DNA from: Planktosalinus lacus
GTDB taxonomy: Bacteria > Bacteroidota > Bacteroidia > Flavobacteriales > Flavobacteriaceae
Direction of reading: 5' to 3'
Assembly (NCBI RefSeq): GCF_014640155.1
Contig: NZ_BMGK01000005.1
Coordinates: 186,001 to 250,000 of the forward strand
DNA: 64,000 nucleotides
The notes under the pieces are model-generated. The model saw only the letters and a program-made list of their open reading frames with translations. It was not told the origin of the DNA and ran no database searches. The stretch's first letter is position 1, and each line of letters begins with the position of its first letter. Both the position numbers and the translations under genes were made by a program. Shown here one piece after another: positions 25,951-35,402 of this stretch.

Positions 25951-26931
25951 ATGCTTGTTGACTCCTTTAAAAGAAATCACGATTATTTAAGAATCTCGTT
26001 GACAGACGTCTGTAATTTTCGTTGTCACTATTGCATACCCCACGAAGAGGTAACCTTTATGCCTTCTTCCCGTTTGATGAGCGCCGATGAAATTGAAACC
26101 ATTGCTGAAACATTTGTAAAATTGGGGGTTAAAAAAATACGCCTCACCGGGGGAGAGCCTCTTTTGAGAAAAGATTTTGAATCTATTCTTCTAAAATTGG
26201 CGAAGTTTCCGGTTTCCCTGGCAATAACAACCAATGGGGACAAGGTAAATAAGTTTATAGAACTTTTTAAAACTACAGGGTTAAACTCTTTAAATATCAG
26301 CTTAGACACGCTTAATCGCGAAAAATTTAAATCCATAACAAAACGTGATAAGTTTGACCAAGTGATGAACAACATCAACTTGTTGCTGGAGAATGATTTT
26401 CATGTCAAAATCAATATGGTGGTGATGAAGGGAATCAACGATGGTGAGATCCTGAAATTTGTTGAGTGGACCAAACACAAGCCCATTCACGTGCGGTTTA
26501 TTGAGTTTATGCCATTTGATAAAAACCAATGGAACAAAGAGTCGGTGTTTACTTTTGAAGAAATGCTTGATGTGATATCAAAGGAGTATAGCTTCATCAA
26601 AATGAAAGACAAGTTCAATGACACAGCAAAAAAATTCAAACCACTGGGTCATGAAGGAACCTTTGCCGTCATCAGCACCATGTCGCAACCGTTCTGCAAC
26701 ACCTGCAACAGAATGCGCCTCACTGCTGACGGGAAAATGAAAAACTGTCTCTTTTCAAAAGGGGAAGCTGATATTCTGGGAGCTTTGCGAAATGGAGAAG
26801 ACATCACCCCGCTTATAAAAATGAACATCTTAAGTAAAGCCAAAAAATTAGGTGGACAGTTTGAAGGCGACTTCAAAAAAATTGATACCCAAAATATCGA
26901 TAACAGAAGTATGATCAAAATTGGTGGTTAA
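25951..26931 (+). CDS. moaA: GTP 3',8-cyclase
   Basis: Radical SAM enzyme that makes 3',8-cyclo-7,8-dihydro-GTP, the first molybdopterin intermediate. 326 residues. The SAM-binding [4Fe-4S] cluster uses Cys21, Cys25 and Cys28 (CNFRCHYC). GGEPLLRKD follows. The second cluster is built by the C-terminal motif CNTCNRMRLT...C (about 249-267). It ends with GG, as required in active MoaA. Start of a six-gene same-strand cluster with tight spacing (moaA-moeA-moaD-moeB-moaE-moaCB). Confidence 0.96.
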   Translation: MLVDSFKRNHDYLRISLTDVCNFRCHYCIPHEEVTFMPSSRLMSADEIETIAETFVKLGVKKIRLTGGEPLLRKDFESILLKLAKFPVSLAITTNGDKVNKFIELFKTTGLNSLNISLDTLNREKFKSITKRDKFDQVMNNINLLLENDFHVKINMVVMKGINDGEILKFVEWTKHKPIHVRFIEFMPFDKNQWNKESVFTFEEMLDVISKEYSFIKMKDKFNDTAKKFKPLGHEGTFAVISTMSQPFCNTCNRMRLTADGKMKNCLFSKGEADILGALRNGEDITPLIKMNILSKAKKLGGQFEGDFKKIDTQNIDNRSMIKIGG

Positions 26932-26963
26932 GTCTGCTTGATTTAATTAAAAAATACAATACT

Positions 26964-28139
26964 ATGATTTCGGTTTCTGAAGCAATCCGGCTAATAAAAA
27001 AACATGCCATTCACTCAAACAGTGGTGAAGTTCCCTTATTGGATGCTCTGGGTTGTGTGGCAGCAGAATCTATACTAGCCCTCACAGACACACCCCCATT
27101 TGATAATTCGGCGATGGATGGGTATGCTTTTTCTTATGAACATTGGGATAAAACTTCACCACTAAAAATAGTTGGCGAAATTCAAGCAGGGACAAAATCC
27201 GATTATACATTAAAAACACAGGAAGCGAGTCGCATTTTTACCGGAGCTCCCGTTCCAGAAGGTGCCGATACAGTGGTTATGCAGGAAAAAACGGATCGAA
27301 AAGAAAATTTACTCATCATTACTGACCCGAACATTCAAGCGAATTTAAATATCAGGCCCCAAGGTTCTCAAACAAAACAAGGGGATTTAGCATTATCGAA
27401 AGACCAACTCATAACCCCCGCTACCATTTCCTACTTGGCCGGAATGGGACTGGATAAAATCAAAGTCTATAAAAAACCAACTGTTGGCATCATCCTTACC
27501 GGAAAGGAATTGATCAAACCGGGACAAACCCTTGAAAAAGGCAAGATTTATGAATCAAACGGTATTGGACTTCAGGCTGCATTACGAAATTTACACATTG
27601 AAACAGCATCCATCCTGACGGTTGATGACAAAGAAGAAGAATTGGTCAATGCCATCAAAAAAATGATGTATTTTGACATTTTAATATTAACCGGTGGCGT
27701 TTCTGTGGGCGAATATGATTTAGTTCCTGCTGCACTGGAACAATGTGGTGTAAAAAAAGTGTTTCACAAAATCAAACAAAAACCCGGTAAACCCATCTAT
27801 TTTGGAGTACATTCAAAAGGAATAGTCTTTGGTTTACCCGGAAATCCGGCAGCGGTAATGAGCAGTTTTTACTATTACATTCAAACGGCTATTGGGCTTT
27901 TTATGAAGCGCGATTTGGTTAAGAAAATAGAACTGCCACTGGATAAAGAATATACCAAAAGACCGGGGCTTACTTATTTTCTAAACGGAAAAACCACACA
28001 AACCGGCGTTGAAATTTTAAGCAGTCAATTGAGTTATATGCTTAATTCGTTTGCCGTAGCTGATTGTTTGGTGGAATTGGAGGAAGATAAAGAGTTCTTT
28101 GAAAAAGGAACTTTGGTCGATGTTTTAAAATTTATATAA
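26964..28139 (+). CDS. moeA: Molybdopterin molybdenumtransferase
   Basis: Inserts molybdate into adenylated molybdopterin. 391 residues. Domain I/II contain DTPPFDNSAMDGYAF and the RIFTGAPVPEGADTVVMQE motif. The MoaB/MogA-like domain III has ILTGKELIKPG, SNGIGLQAALR and ILTGGVSVGEYD. GLPGNPAAVMSSFYYY leads into the C-terminal beta domain. All blocks of the family are intact. It lies 32 bp after moaA and 10 bp before moaD. Confidence 0.96.
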   Translation: MISVSEAIRLIKKHAIHSNSGEVPLLDALGCVAAESILALTDTPPFDNSAMDGYAFSYEHWDKTSPLKIVGEIQAGTKSDYTLKTQEASRIFTGAPVPEGADTVVMQEKTDRKENLLIITDPNIQANLNIRPQGSQTKQGDLALSKDQLITPATISYLAGMGLDKIKVYKKPTVGIILTGKELIKPGQTLEKGKIYESNGIGLQAALRNLHIETASILTVDDKEEELVNAIKKMMYFDILILTGGVSVGEYDLVPAALEQCGVKKVFHKIKQKPGKPIYFGVHSKGIVFGLPGNPAAVMSSFYYYIQTAIGLFMKRDLVKKIELPLDKEYTKRPGLTYFLNGKTTQTGVEILSSQLSYMLNSFAVADCLVELEEDKEFFEKGTLVDVLKFI

Positions 28140-28149
28140 CTTAGAAAAA

Positions 28150-28383
28150 ATGGAAATCAACATTTTGGCATTTGGTCAAATAGAGGAAATTATAGGAAAA
28201 GACAGTTTTACACTTTCTGATGTTCGGGATACAGAAGCATTGAAAAGTAAACTTTCTGATTTATATCCCGAAATGAATAGGATTCCATATAGTATTTCGG
28301 TGAATAAGAATATCATAAACGGCAATCACACATTGGAAAATGGCGATGAAGTCGCGTTGCTGCCCCCATTTTCAGGCGGCTAA
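28150..28383 (+). CDS. moaD: Molybdopterin synthase sulfur-carrier subunit
   Basis: 77-residue ubiquitin-like protein that carries the sulfur used to build the dithiolene of molybdopterin. The C terminus PPFSGG has the double glycine that is adenylated by the MoeB-like enzyme and then thiocarboxylated. EINILAFGQIEEIIGK matches the first strand of the fold. Ten bases from both neighbours, so clearly in the operon. Confidence 0.92.
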   Translation: MEINILAFGQIEEIIGKDSFTLSDVRDTEALKSKLSDLYPEMNRIPYSISVNKNIINGNHTLENGDEVALLPPFSGG

Positions 28384-28393
28384 ATAAAGTACC

Positions 28394-29545
28394 ATGAGTC
28401 AGGAAAACCTTGAAAATAGATACCACCGCCAGATGATTTTAAAATCCTTTGGCAAAACCGGTCAGGCCAAACTCGCTCAGGCAAAAGTGTTGGTCATCGG
28501 TGCCGGTGGATTGGGCTGTCCTGCACTTCAGTATCTGGTAGCTGCAGGTGTTGGCACTATTGGTATTGTAGACAATGATGTTGTTTCACTCACCAATCTG
28601 CACCGCCAGATTTTATTTTCGGAAAGCGATCTTTCAAAACCCAAAGCTACAACTGCTGCGGCTAAACTTACTGCCTTAAATTCTGAAGTGAAACTAAATG
28701 TATATAATGAAAAAATAACTACAGCAAATGCACTTGAAATCATTAGTAATTATGATGTGGTGCTGGATTGTACTGATAACTTTGAATCCCGTTACCTCAT
28801 TAACGATGCTTGTGCATTACTTGATAAACCTTTGGTCTATGCTGCAGTATTAAAATATGAAGGACAGACAGCTGTTTTTAATTTTAAAAACAAGGAAGAG
28901 GTTGAACGCATCAATTACCGCGACTTGTTCCCAAATCCGGTAGATGCCGCGCATAGTGTTTCCTGCAATGAAGCCGGTGTTTTGGGAGTGTTGCCGGGCA
29001 TAATGGGAGTGCTGCAAACCACGGAAACCCTTAAAATCATCACAGGAATTGGAGAAGTTTTAAGCAATAAGCTTTTGGTTTACAATGCCCTTAACAGTAG
29101 TTTTAATACCTTTAACCTGACCAAGAATAGTGACTCACAAAAGGCCATGCCGCAAAATAATGAAGAGTTCAAAAATTACGATTATGAATTGTATTGCAAC
29201 AGTCTGTTGTCTTTCGAAATAACCACGGAAACTCTTACAGAGATGATTGATAAAAAGCTGACTATTATTGATGTAAGAAACCCGGACGAACAACCTGAAG
29301 CTGTTGATTTATCAACCTTTAAAATGCCATTGCTTGAACTGGAGAACCTGTTTGAATCTCAAGTAACCAGTTCGCAGGTGGTCTTTATATGCCAAACAGG
29401 TAAGCGCAGTCTAAAAGCGGTTGAATTATTAAAAAACAACTATTCCGGTCACACTTTTTATAGCCTCAAGGGAGGTGTTTTGGCGTGGAACGAATTCAAA
29501 AACAAAACCAATGAGCACTCACAAAAAGAAAAAAGTATTTATTGA
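28394..29545 (+). CDS. moeB: MoeB/ThiF-type adenylyltransferase fused to a rhodanese domain
   Basis: Activates the MoaD C terminus as acyl-adenylate and, through its rhodanese domain, can deliver sulfur, like eukaryotic MOCS3. 383 residues. ATP-binding GAGGLGCP at 36-43, TNLHRQILF at 67-75, catalytic Cys191 in SCNEAGVLG. Rhodanese domain about 270-375 with active Cys333 in the CQTGKR loop. Oddity: the first zinc CxxC of E. coli MoeB is replaced by Asn174-Tyr-Arg-Asp177, and no CxxC pair is present after residue 235, so the structural zinc site looks lost. The gene overlaps moaE by 35 bp. Confidence 0.92.
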   Translation: MSQENLENRYHRQMILKSFGKTGQAKLAQAKVLVIGAGGLGCPALQYLVAAGVGTIGIVDNDVVSLTNLHRQILFSESDLSKPKATTAAAKLTALNSEVKLNVYNEKITTANALEIISNYDVVLDCTDNFESRYLINDACALLDKPLVYAAVLKYEGQTAVFNFKNKEEVERINYRDLFPNPVDAAHSVSCNEAGVLGVLPGIMGVLQTTETLKIITGIGEVLSNKLLVYNALNSSFNTFNLTKNSDSQKAMPQNNEEFKNYDYELYCNSLLSFEITTETLTEMIDKKLTIIDVRNPDEQPEAVDLSTFKMPLLELENLFESQVTSSQVVFICQTGKRSLKAVELLKNNYSGHTFYSLKGGVLAWNEFKNKTNEHSQKEKSIY

Positions 29546-29957
29546 AGGACCCATTAGTCCGGACTTTATAGCAGAATCCATCGCCCATCACAGTGTAAAA
29601 ACAAACATAGGGGCGCACAGTATCTTTCTGGGACAGGTGAGAGCAGATCAAATTGACGGGCAAAAAGTAAAAGCTATAGAATACACCACCTACCGGGAAC
29701 TGGCCGAAGATAAGTTCCACGAAATTCGGGAAGCGGCTTTTGAAAAATTTGAATTGGTGTGTATGCACATTTATCATAGTCTGGGTGTGGTGCCTTGCGG
29801 CGAAATGTGCTTGTTTGTATTCACCTCCTCCAAACACCGCAAAGAAGCTCAGGATGCGTGTAATTACATTGTAGAACGCGTTAAAAAAGAAGTGGCCGTG
29901 TGGGGAAAAGAGATCTTTGAAAACGATTCACACACCTGGAAACAAAACACAGTATAA
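29511..29957 (+). CDS. moaE: Molybdopterin synthase catalytic subunit
   Basis: Large subunit of the MoaD2-MoaE2 enzyme that converts precursor Z to molybdopterin. I chose the ATG at 29511 (MSTHKKKKVFIEGPISPDF), giving 148 residues, the usual size. An earlier in-frame start at 29475 would only add coding overlap. Motifs: GAHSIFLGQVRADQ, AIEYTTYRELAE, HIYHSLGVVPCGEMCLFVF, SSKHRKEAQDACNYIVERVKKEVAVWGKE with the conserved Lys and Arg active-site residues. Start lies inside the end of the MoeB-like gene, a strong sign of coupling. Confidence 0.93.
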   Translation: MSTHKKKKVFIEGPISPDFIAESIAHHSVKTNIGAHSIFLGQVRADQIDGQKVKAIEYTTYRELAEDKFHEIREAAFEKFELVCMHIYHSLGVVPCGEMCLFVFTSSKHRKEAQDACNYIVERVKKEVAVWGKEIFENDSHTWKQNTV

Positions 29958-29976
29958 TGAAGTTAAAAATCAGCTA

Positions 29977-30882
29977 ATGGTAGATATCACTCATAAAATC
30001 AGTACACTGCGCACAGCTTTCGCGCAAGCAGTTGTGAAAGTCCACAATCCGGATACAATCCATGCAATAAAGAATGACAACGTGCCTAAAGGCAATGTGC
30101 TTGAAGCCGCCAGAATAGCGGGTTTGTTTGCCGTTAAAAACACCAGCAGCGCCATACCCGATTGTCACCCGTTGCCCATAGAAAAGACCGATTTTAATTT
30201 TGAGCTGAGTGAAAATTCAATCCGTATAGAAGTCGAGGTACAAACTATTTACAAAACCGGAGTGGAGGTGGAAGCCATTCATGGGGTTTCAGTGGCTGCA
30301 GTTACGATGTATGATATGCTCAAACCCATTGACAAGGAAATAGAAATTACTGACATCAAATTACTTTCTAAAAAAGGTGGCAAATCCCATTTTAGCGATA
30401 AAATGGACAAGCCTGTCAATGCGGCTGTGATTGTGTGTTCGGATAGTATTTCAGCAGGCAAAAAAGAAGACTTTGCAGGCAAAGCCATTATCAGAAAACT
30501 GGAAGCCAGTGGTGTCGAGATAAGGGCATATAACATCATTCCCGACGAGGTTGAAGACATTCAACAGCAAGTAAAAGAGCATCAGGGAAATGGTATAAAC
30601 CTTATTGTTGTTACAGGAGGCACCGGACTCTCAAAAAGAGATGTCACCCCTGAAGCCATTAAGCCATTGCTAGAAAGAGAAATTCCGGGTATTGCTGAAG
30701 CGATGCGCAACTATGGACAGGAAAGAATGCCTTATGCCATGCTTTCCAGAAGTGTGGCCGGAATGATAGGCAATAGTTTAATTCTCGCAATGCCCGGCTC
30801 AACCAGAGGGGCAGAAGAGAGTATGGATGCCTTGTTTCCTCATATACTCCATATTTTTAAAGTGATGGAATATTCCAAATAA
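29977..30882 (+). CDS. moaCB: Bifunctional MoaC-MoaB fusion
   Basis: The N-terminal half (about 1-145) is MoaC, cyclic pyranopterin monophosphate synthase: MVDITHKISTLRTAFAQA, IPDCHPLPIEK, GVSVAAVTMYDMLKPIDK and LLSKKGGKS. The C-terminal half (about 150-295) is MoaB/MogA, molybdopterin adenylyltransferase: VIVCSDSISAGKKEDFAG, VVTGGTGLSKRDVTPEAI and ILAMPGSTRGAEES. The fusion puts the second step and the adenylation step in one chain of 301 residues. An in-frame TTG start at 29917, inside moaE, would add 20 residues that do not look like MoaC. Last gene of the operon. Confidence 0.92.
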   Translation: MVDITHKISTLRTAFAQAVVKVHNPDTIHAIKNDNVPKGNVLEAARIAGLFAVKNTSSAIPDCHPLPIEKTDFNFELSENSIRIEVEVQTIYKTGVEVEAIHGVSVAAVTMYDMLKPIDKEIEITDIKLLSKKGGKSHFSDKMDKPVNAAVIVCSDSISAGKKEDFAGKAIIRKLEASGVEIRAYNIIPDEVEDIQQQVKEHQGNGINLIVVTGGTGLSKRDVTPEAIKPLLEREIPGIAEAMRNYGQERMPYAMLSRSVAGMIGNSLILAMPGSTRGAEESMDALFPHILHIFKVMEYSK

Positions 30883-30903
30883 AGAAAGTGAAAGTATAAA
30901 AGT

Positions 30904-32142
30904 TTAAAACTTTTCAGCTTGCAATTTTGCAATGTTGACAATTACTTCAATAGCTTTTTGCATGCTCTCAACAGGGACGTATTCATAACGCCCGTGAAAG
31001 TTATGTCCCCCGGCAAAAATATTGGGGCAGGGGAGTCCCATATAACTGAGTTGAGAACCGTCAGTTCCTCCTCTTATGGGTTTTATAATTGGAGTAATGC
31101 CTGCTTGTTTGATGGCTTCTTCTGCGATATCAACGATGTGCATAACGGGTTCTATTTTTTCCCGCATATTGGAATACTGATCAGTTATTTTAACCTCAAT
31201 GAGTTCCTTTTCTAATTGATCGTTCAATTCTTTAGCCAACTTTTGAAATATTTCCTTTCGGGCTTCAAATTTTTCTTTGTCGTGGTCTCTTATGATATAT
31301 TCCAATACCGTTTTATCTACTTCACCATTGATGTCGGTAAGGTGGAAAAAGCCTTCTCTGCCTTCTGTATGTTCCGGTGTTTCCAGTCTGGGGAGGGAAT
31401 TGATGAAATCGGTCGCAATATAAAGACTGTTGATCATTTTTCCTTTGGCATAACCGGGATGCACTATTTTTCCTTGGATTGATACAACTGCTTTGGCAGC
31501 ATTAAAATTTTCATATTCGAGTTCGCCAATCTGGCTTCCGTCCATCGTATAGGCCCAATCGGCTCCAAATTTTGCAACATCAAATTTGTGTGCCCCGCGA
31601 CCTATTTCTTCATCAGGAGTAAAACAGATGCGGATTTTACCATGCTTGATCTCAGGATGCTGTAATAGATATTCCATTGCGGAAACGATTTCGCAGATAC
31701 CGGCTTTATCATCAGCGCCCAGTAAAGTGGTTCCATCTGTTGTAATAAGGGTTTGCCCTTTGTACTGCAACAAGTCCTCAAAATAAGAAGGGGAGAGGAT
31801 GGTATTTTCTTTTTCGTTTAAAACGATGTCTTCTCCGTTATAATTTTCAATGATTTGAGGTTTTACATGGGCTCCGGTAAAATCTGGTGAAGTGTCAAAA
31901 TGTGATACAAACCCAATGACAGGTACTTCTTTGTCAATGTTTGAGGGAAGTGTCGCCATCACATAGGCATTTTCATCGATGGTTACATCACTCATCCCAA
32001 TAGATTTGAGTTCCTCAACCAGTTTGTTGGCAAGATTCCATTGTTTTTCTGTACTGGGGGTGGTGTCACTTTCAGGATCACTTTCAGTGTCAATAGTGAC
32101 ATAAGATATAAAACGCTTGATGATATGCTGCTTGTGAATCAT
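30904..32142 (-). CDS. pepT: Peptidase T (tripeptide aminopeptidase)
   Basis: Cytoplasmic M20-family dizinc aminopeptidase that removes the N-terminal residue of tripeptides. 412 residues, the normal length. Motifs: [14 protein letters not shown] (first zinc His-x-Asp), [20 protein letters not shown] (bridging Asp), [17 protein letters not shown] (catalytic Glu pair), [19 protein letters not shown] and [10 protein letters not shown] (His ligand). Convergent with the molybdenum-cofactor operon, 21 bp apart. Confidence 0.95.
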   Translation of the reverse strand: MIHKQHIIKRFISYVTIDTESDPESDTTPSTEKQWNLANKLVEELKSIGMSDVTIDENAYVMATLPSNIDKEVPVIGFVSHFDTSPDFTGAHVKPQIIENYNGEDIVLNEKENTILSPSYFEDLLQYKGQTLITTDGTTLLGADDKAGICEIVSAMEYLLQHPEIKHGKIRICFTPDEEIGRGAHKFDVAKFGADWAYTMDGSQIGELEYENFNAAKAVVSIQGKIVHPGYAKGKMINSLYIATDFINSLPRLETPEHTEGREGFFHLTDINGEVDKTVLEYIIRDHDKEKFEARKEIFQKLAKELNDQLEKELIEVKITDQYSNMREKIEPVMHIVDIAEEAIKQAGITPIIKPIRGGTDGSQLSYMGLPCPNIFAGGHNFHGRYEYVPVESMQKAIEVIVNIAKLQAEKF

Positions 32143-32237
32143 ACTTGGATAAAGATTAAATATAAAGATGCTTAAAAAAAAAGTAAAATTATTCTTTTAA
32201 AATTGATTTCACAAAAGTATTAGGTTAACTTAACGAT

Positions 32238-33569
32238 TTATGGACAAGTCCCCCAAACGGGTTTGTTTTCAGGACTTAGTGGAGAATATGTTGAAAATTC
32301 AAAAGGTTCTACTGGGAAATTTGTTACACACCAACCGGATATATCTTGATTGAATTGGGACCATTTAAACATAAATACCATAATAGTTGCATTACTTACA
32401 TCCCAGCTTCCCAGAGGTTGGTTAAATTGAGAGTTGAGGAACATTTCATCAAAACGTTCAACATTACTAACATCCCAATTATCGATGGGTTGATTGAAAT
32501 CAGACACTACAAACATTCTGTACATATTCGTTACATTACTTACATCCCAATTACCTATGGGTTGATTAAAGAGAGTGGCTCTAAACATCGAGGACATATT
32601 GGTAACATTACTAACATCCCAATTTTCGATTGAATGATTCATTTGAGAATTCATAAACATCTCACTCATATTTGTCACATTACTTACATTCCAATTACCT
32701 AAGGGTTGATTGAATTGAGTCGCAACACTAAACATCCCCTGCATATCAGTTACACTGCTAACATTCCAATTATCAAGGGGTTGGTTGAAGTGAAAGTTGT
32801 TACTAAACATTTTAGTCATATTTGTGACATTACTCACATCCCAATTCTCAATGGATTGATTGAACTGAGATGGATTATAAATATTAGCAGCAAATATATG
32901 ACTCATGTCTGTTACATTACTCACATCCCAATTACCTATAGGTTGATTGAATTGTTCTAAGTCGTAAAACATAAAACTCATATCTGTGACAAGCGAGGTG
33001 CAAACCTTGGTTAAATCTGCCCCTTCATTTCTTCTTTGAATCAGCAAGGTTCTGTTAACGGCTTCATATTCTATACCGTCAATTATCCCAATATCACCGG
33101 GGCTTACATTTTCACATTTACAAGTAACTCCATTTTCTGCTAAATAAAAAAGTGGCTGTTGGTTTGTTGTAAAACTGACTTCATTGCCATAAGCCGTTCC
33201 AACACTATTGGTTGCATAAGCTCTTACATAGTAGGTTGTATTTGCTGTAAGTTCTGTGATGGTGCTAGTGAAGCTGCCTGTACCTGTACCATCACTAGTT
33301 TTTGTTGATAAATCTATTGTTGGGTTCTGAGAGGTGCTCCACACAACACCTCTGGCAGTAACATCAGCACCGCCATCAGTTGTTATCTCACCACCTGATA
33401 CTGCAGATGTTGATGTAATAGTTGTAACAGCTGTGGTTGTTAATTCAGGTAATGTCGGAGGTGTTGTTGGATTCTCATCATCACCTGAACAAGAGATAAG
33501 TGATAAAATGGCGATTATAAAAAGGAGTTTTTTCAAAATAAAATAAAATAAATTAAGCTTTGTTTTCAA
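32238..33569 (-). CDS. BspA-like (DUF285) repeat lipoprotein, short copy
   Basis: 443-residue surface-type lipoprotein. A hydrophobic signal ends in a lipobox (SLISC-SGDD), followed by a Pro/Thr linker. A fibronectin-like domain comes next (about 42-135; RGVVWSTSQNPTI, ELTANTTYYVRAYATNSVG, GNEVSFTT) and then a lead-in (GDIGIIDGIEYEAVNRTLLIQRR). The rest is about eight 24-residue units of the form FNQPIGNWDVSNVTNM-x2-MF-x4, ending in FNQDISGWCV and PVWGTCP. BspA-family repeats form a leucine-rich-repeat-like solenoid and often mediate adhesion. It lacks a type IX sorting domain. Third in transcription order of a three-gene tandem family. Confidence 0.85.
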   Translation of the reverse strand: MKTKLNLFYFILKKLLFIIAILSLISCSGDDENPTTPPTLPELTTTAVTTITSTSAVSGGEITTDGGADVTARGVVWSTSQNPTIDLSTKTSDGTGTGSFTSTITELTANTTYYVRAYATNSVGTAYGNEVSFTTNQQPLFYLAENGVTCKCENVSPGDIGIIDGIEYEAVNRTLLIQRRNEGADLTKVCTSLVTDMSFMFYDLEQFNQPIGNWDVSNVTDMSHIFAANIYNPSQFNQSIENWDVSNVTNMTKMFSNNFHFNQPLDNWNVSSVTDMQGMFSVATQFNQPLGNWNVSNVTNMSEMFMNSQMNHSIENWDVSNVTNMSSMFRATLFNQPIGNWDVSNVTNMYRMFVVSDFNQPIDNWDVSNVERFDEMFLNSQFNQPLGSWDVSNATIMVFMFKWSQFNQDISGWCVTNFPVEPFEFSTYSPLSPENKPVWGTCP

Positions 33570-33581
33570 AATGGTTTGAAT

Positions 33582-35357
33582 TTAAGGACAAGTCCCCCAG
33601 ATGGGCTTGTTTGCTTGCGTTAATGGAGTGTTACCAGTGGAAAAATCTTGGGGTTCTGAGGGTATAAGAATTACACACCAACCGGAGATATTTTGATTGA
33701 AGTTTCCCGCCCAGTGAAACATAGCTATCATTTTATTAACACTACTCACATTCCAATCCCCAATCGGCTGATTGAATTGAGAATATCGAAACATCCTTTC
33801 CATATTCGTCACATTACTAACATCCCAATTGCCAATGGGATGATTAAATATAGACATATTAAACATGCCCCACATAGTAGTTACATTACCCACATTCCAA
33901 TTACCTATGGGTTGATTGAATTGAGAACTCAGAAACATATACTCCATATTTGTCACACTACTAACATCCCAATTACCAATGGGTTGATTAAACACAGCTT
34001 CTCTAAACATACTAGTCATATTCGTCACATTACCCAAATTCCAATTACCTATGGGTTGATTAAATACAGAACTGTAAAACATTTCTTTCATATTAGATAC
34101 ATTTCCAACATTCCAATTACCTATGGGTTGGTTAAATAAAGAGTTTTTAAACATCCACTGCATATCCGTCACATTACCCACATTCCAATTACCTATGGGT
34201 TGATTGAATTGAGAACTCACAAACATCCCATCCATATTAGTCACATTACTCACATCCCAATCTCCAATGGGTTGATTAAAGGGAGTACTACAAAACATCC
34301 CATCCATATTAGTCACATTACTCACATCCCAATCTCCAATGGGTTGATTAAAGGGAGTACTACAAAACATTCTTTTCATATACGTCACACTACCCACATT
34401 CCAATTACCAATGGTTTGATTAAATACAGAGTTATAAAACATCCCTCCCATACTTGTCACACTGCTTACATTCCAGTTGCCAATGGGTTGGTTGAATTCA
34501 GAACCGTCAAACATCATATCCATAGTAGTCACATTACCTACATCCCAATCACCAATGGGTTGATTGAATTGAGAATGTCTAAACATCCCCCCCATATTTG
34601 TCACATTACTCACATCCCAATTTCCAATAGGTTGATTGAATGGAGTGTTCAAAAACATAGATCTCATATCAGTCACATTACTCACATCCCAATATTCAAT
34701 GGGTTGATTAAATTGAGAATTCTGAAACATTAATTCCATATCAATTACATTGCTTACATCCCAATTGCCGATGGGTTGATTGAAAGAATAATTATTAAAA
34801 AACATTTGATTCATATATGTAACCAACGAAGTACAAACTCTCGTTAAATCGGCTCCTTCATCTCTTCTTTGAATCAGCAAGGTTCTGTTAACGGCTTCAT
34901 ATTCTATCCCATCATTAACTCCAATATCACCAACGTTGGCATTTTCACATTTACAGGTAACTCCGTTTTCTGCTAAATAAAAAAGTGGTTGCTCGTTTGT
35001 TGTAAAACTGACTTCATTGCCGTAAGCCGTTCCCACATTGTTGGTACCATAAGCCCTGACATAGTAGGTTGTATTTGCAGAAAGTTCTGTGATGGTGCTG
35101 GAAAAGCTGCCTGTACCTGTCCCATCGTTTGTTTTTGTAGTTAAATCTATTGTTGGGATTTGTGTGGTGCTCCATACCACACCTCTGGCAGTTATATCAG
35201 CACCGCCATCAGTTGTTATCTCACCACCTGATGTTGCAGAAGTATATGAAATATTTGTAACAGCAGTGGTTGTTAATACAGGGGTTGTTGGACTATCATC
35301 ATCACTTGAACAAGAGATGAGTGATAAAATGGCGAGTATTAAAAGTAGTTTTTTCAA
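33582..35357 (-). CDS. BspA-like (DUF285) repeat lipoprotein, middle copy
   Basis: 591-residue paralog of the flanking genes with the same plan: lipobox SLISC-SSDD, fibronectin-like domain, lead-in region, and about fifteen 24-residue units plus a terminal FNQNISGWCV and PIWGTCP. Neighbouring units are nearly identical; two consecutive ones (protein CSTPFNQPIGDWDVSNVTNM) come from an exact 72-bp duplication at 34221-34370. Each unit keeps Asn-Trp-Asp/Asn-Val and Met-Phe at fixed positions while the residues between MF and FN vary, as expected for a scaffold with a variable face. The upstream gap of 45 bp suggests cotranscription with the other copies. Confidence 0.85.
   Translation of the reverse strand: MKKLLLILAILSLISCSSDDDSPTTPVLTTTAVTNISYTSATSGGEITTDGGADITARGVVWSTTQIPTIDLTTKTNDGTGTGSFSSTITELSANTTYYVRAYGTNNVGTAYGNEVSFTTNEQPLFYLAENGVTCKCENANVGDIGVNDGIEYEAVNRTLLIQRRDEGADLTRVCTSLVTYMNQMFFNNYSFNQPIGNWDVSNVIDMELMFQNSQFNQPIEYWDVSNVTDMRSMFLNTPFNQPIGNWDVSNVTNMGGMFRHSQFNQPIGDWDVGNVTTMDMMFDGSEFNQPIGNWNVSSVTSMGGMFYNSVFNQTIGNWNVGSVTYMKRMFCSTPFNQPIGDWDVSNVTNMDGMFCSTPFNQPIGDWDVSNVTNMDGMFVSSQFNQPIGNWNVGNVTDMQWMFKNSLFNQPIGNWNVGNVSNMKEMFYSSVFNQPIGNWNLGNVTNMTSMFREAVFNQPIGNWDVSSVTNMEYMFLSSQFNQPIGNWNVGNVTTMWGMFNMSIFNHPIGNWDVSNVTNMERMFRYSQFNQPIGDWNVSSVNKMIAMFHWAGNFNQNISGWCVILIPSEPQDFSTGNTPLTQANKPIWGTCP
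34221..34370. repeat. Exact tandem duplication of one 72-bp coding unit
   Basis: The stretch starting at 34221 recurs identically at 34293 (offset 72 bp), with about 78 bases matching, after which the next unit diverges. It is in frame, so it adds one 24-residue unit. The duplication is probably recent, since other units of the gene differ at many third positions. Confidence 0.85.
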
Positions 35358-35402
35358 AATGAATTAAATAAAATTAAACATCGTTTTCGCAATGGTTTGA
35401 AT

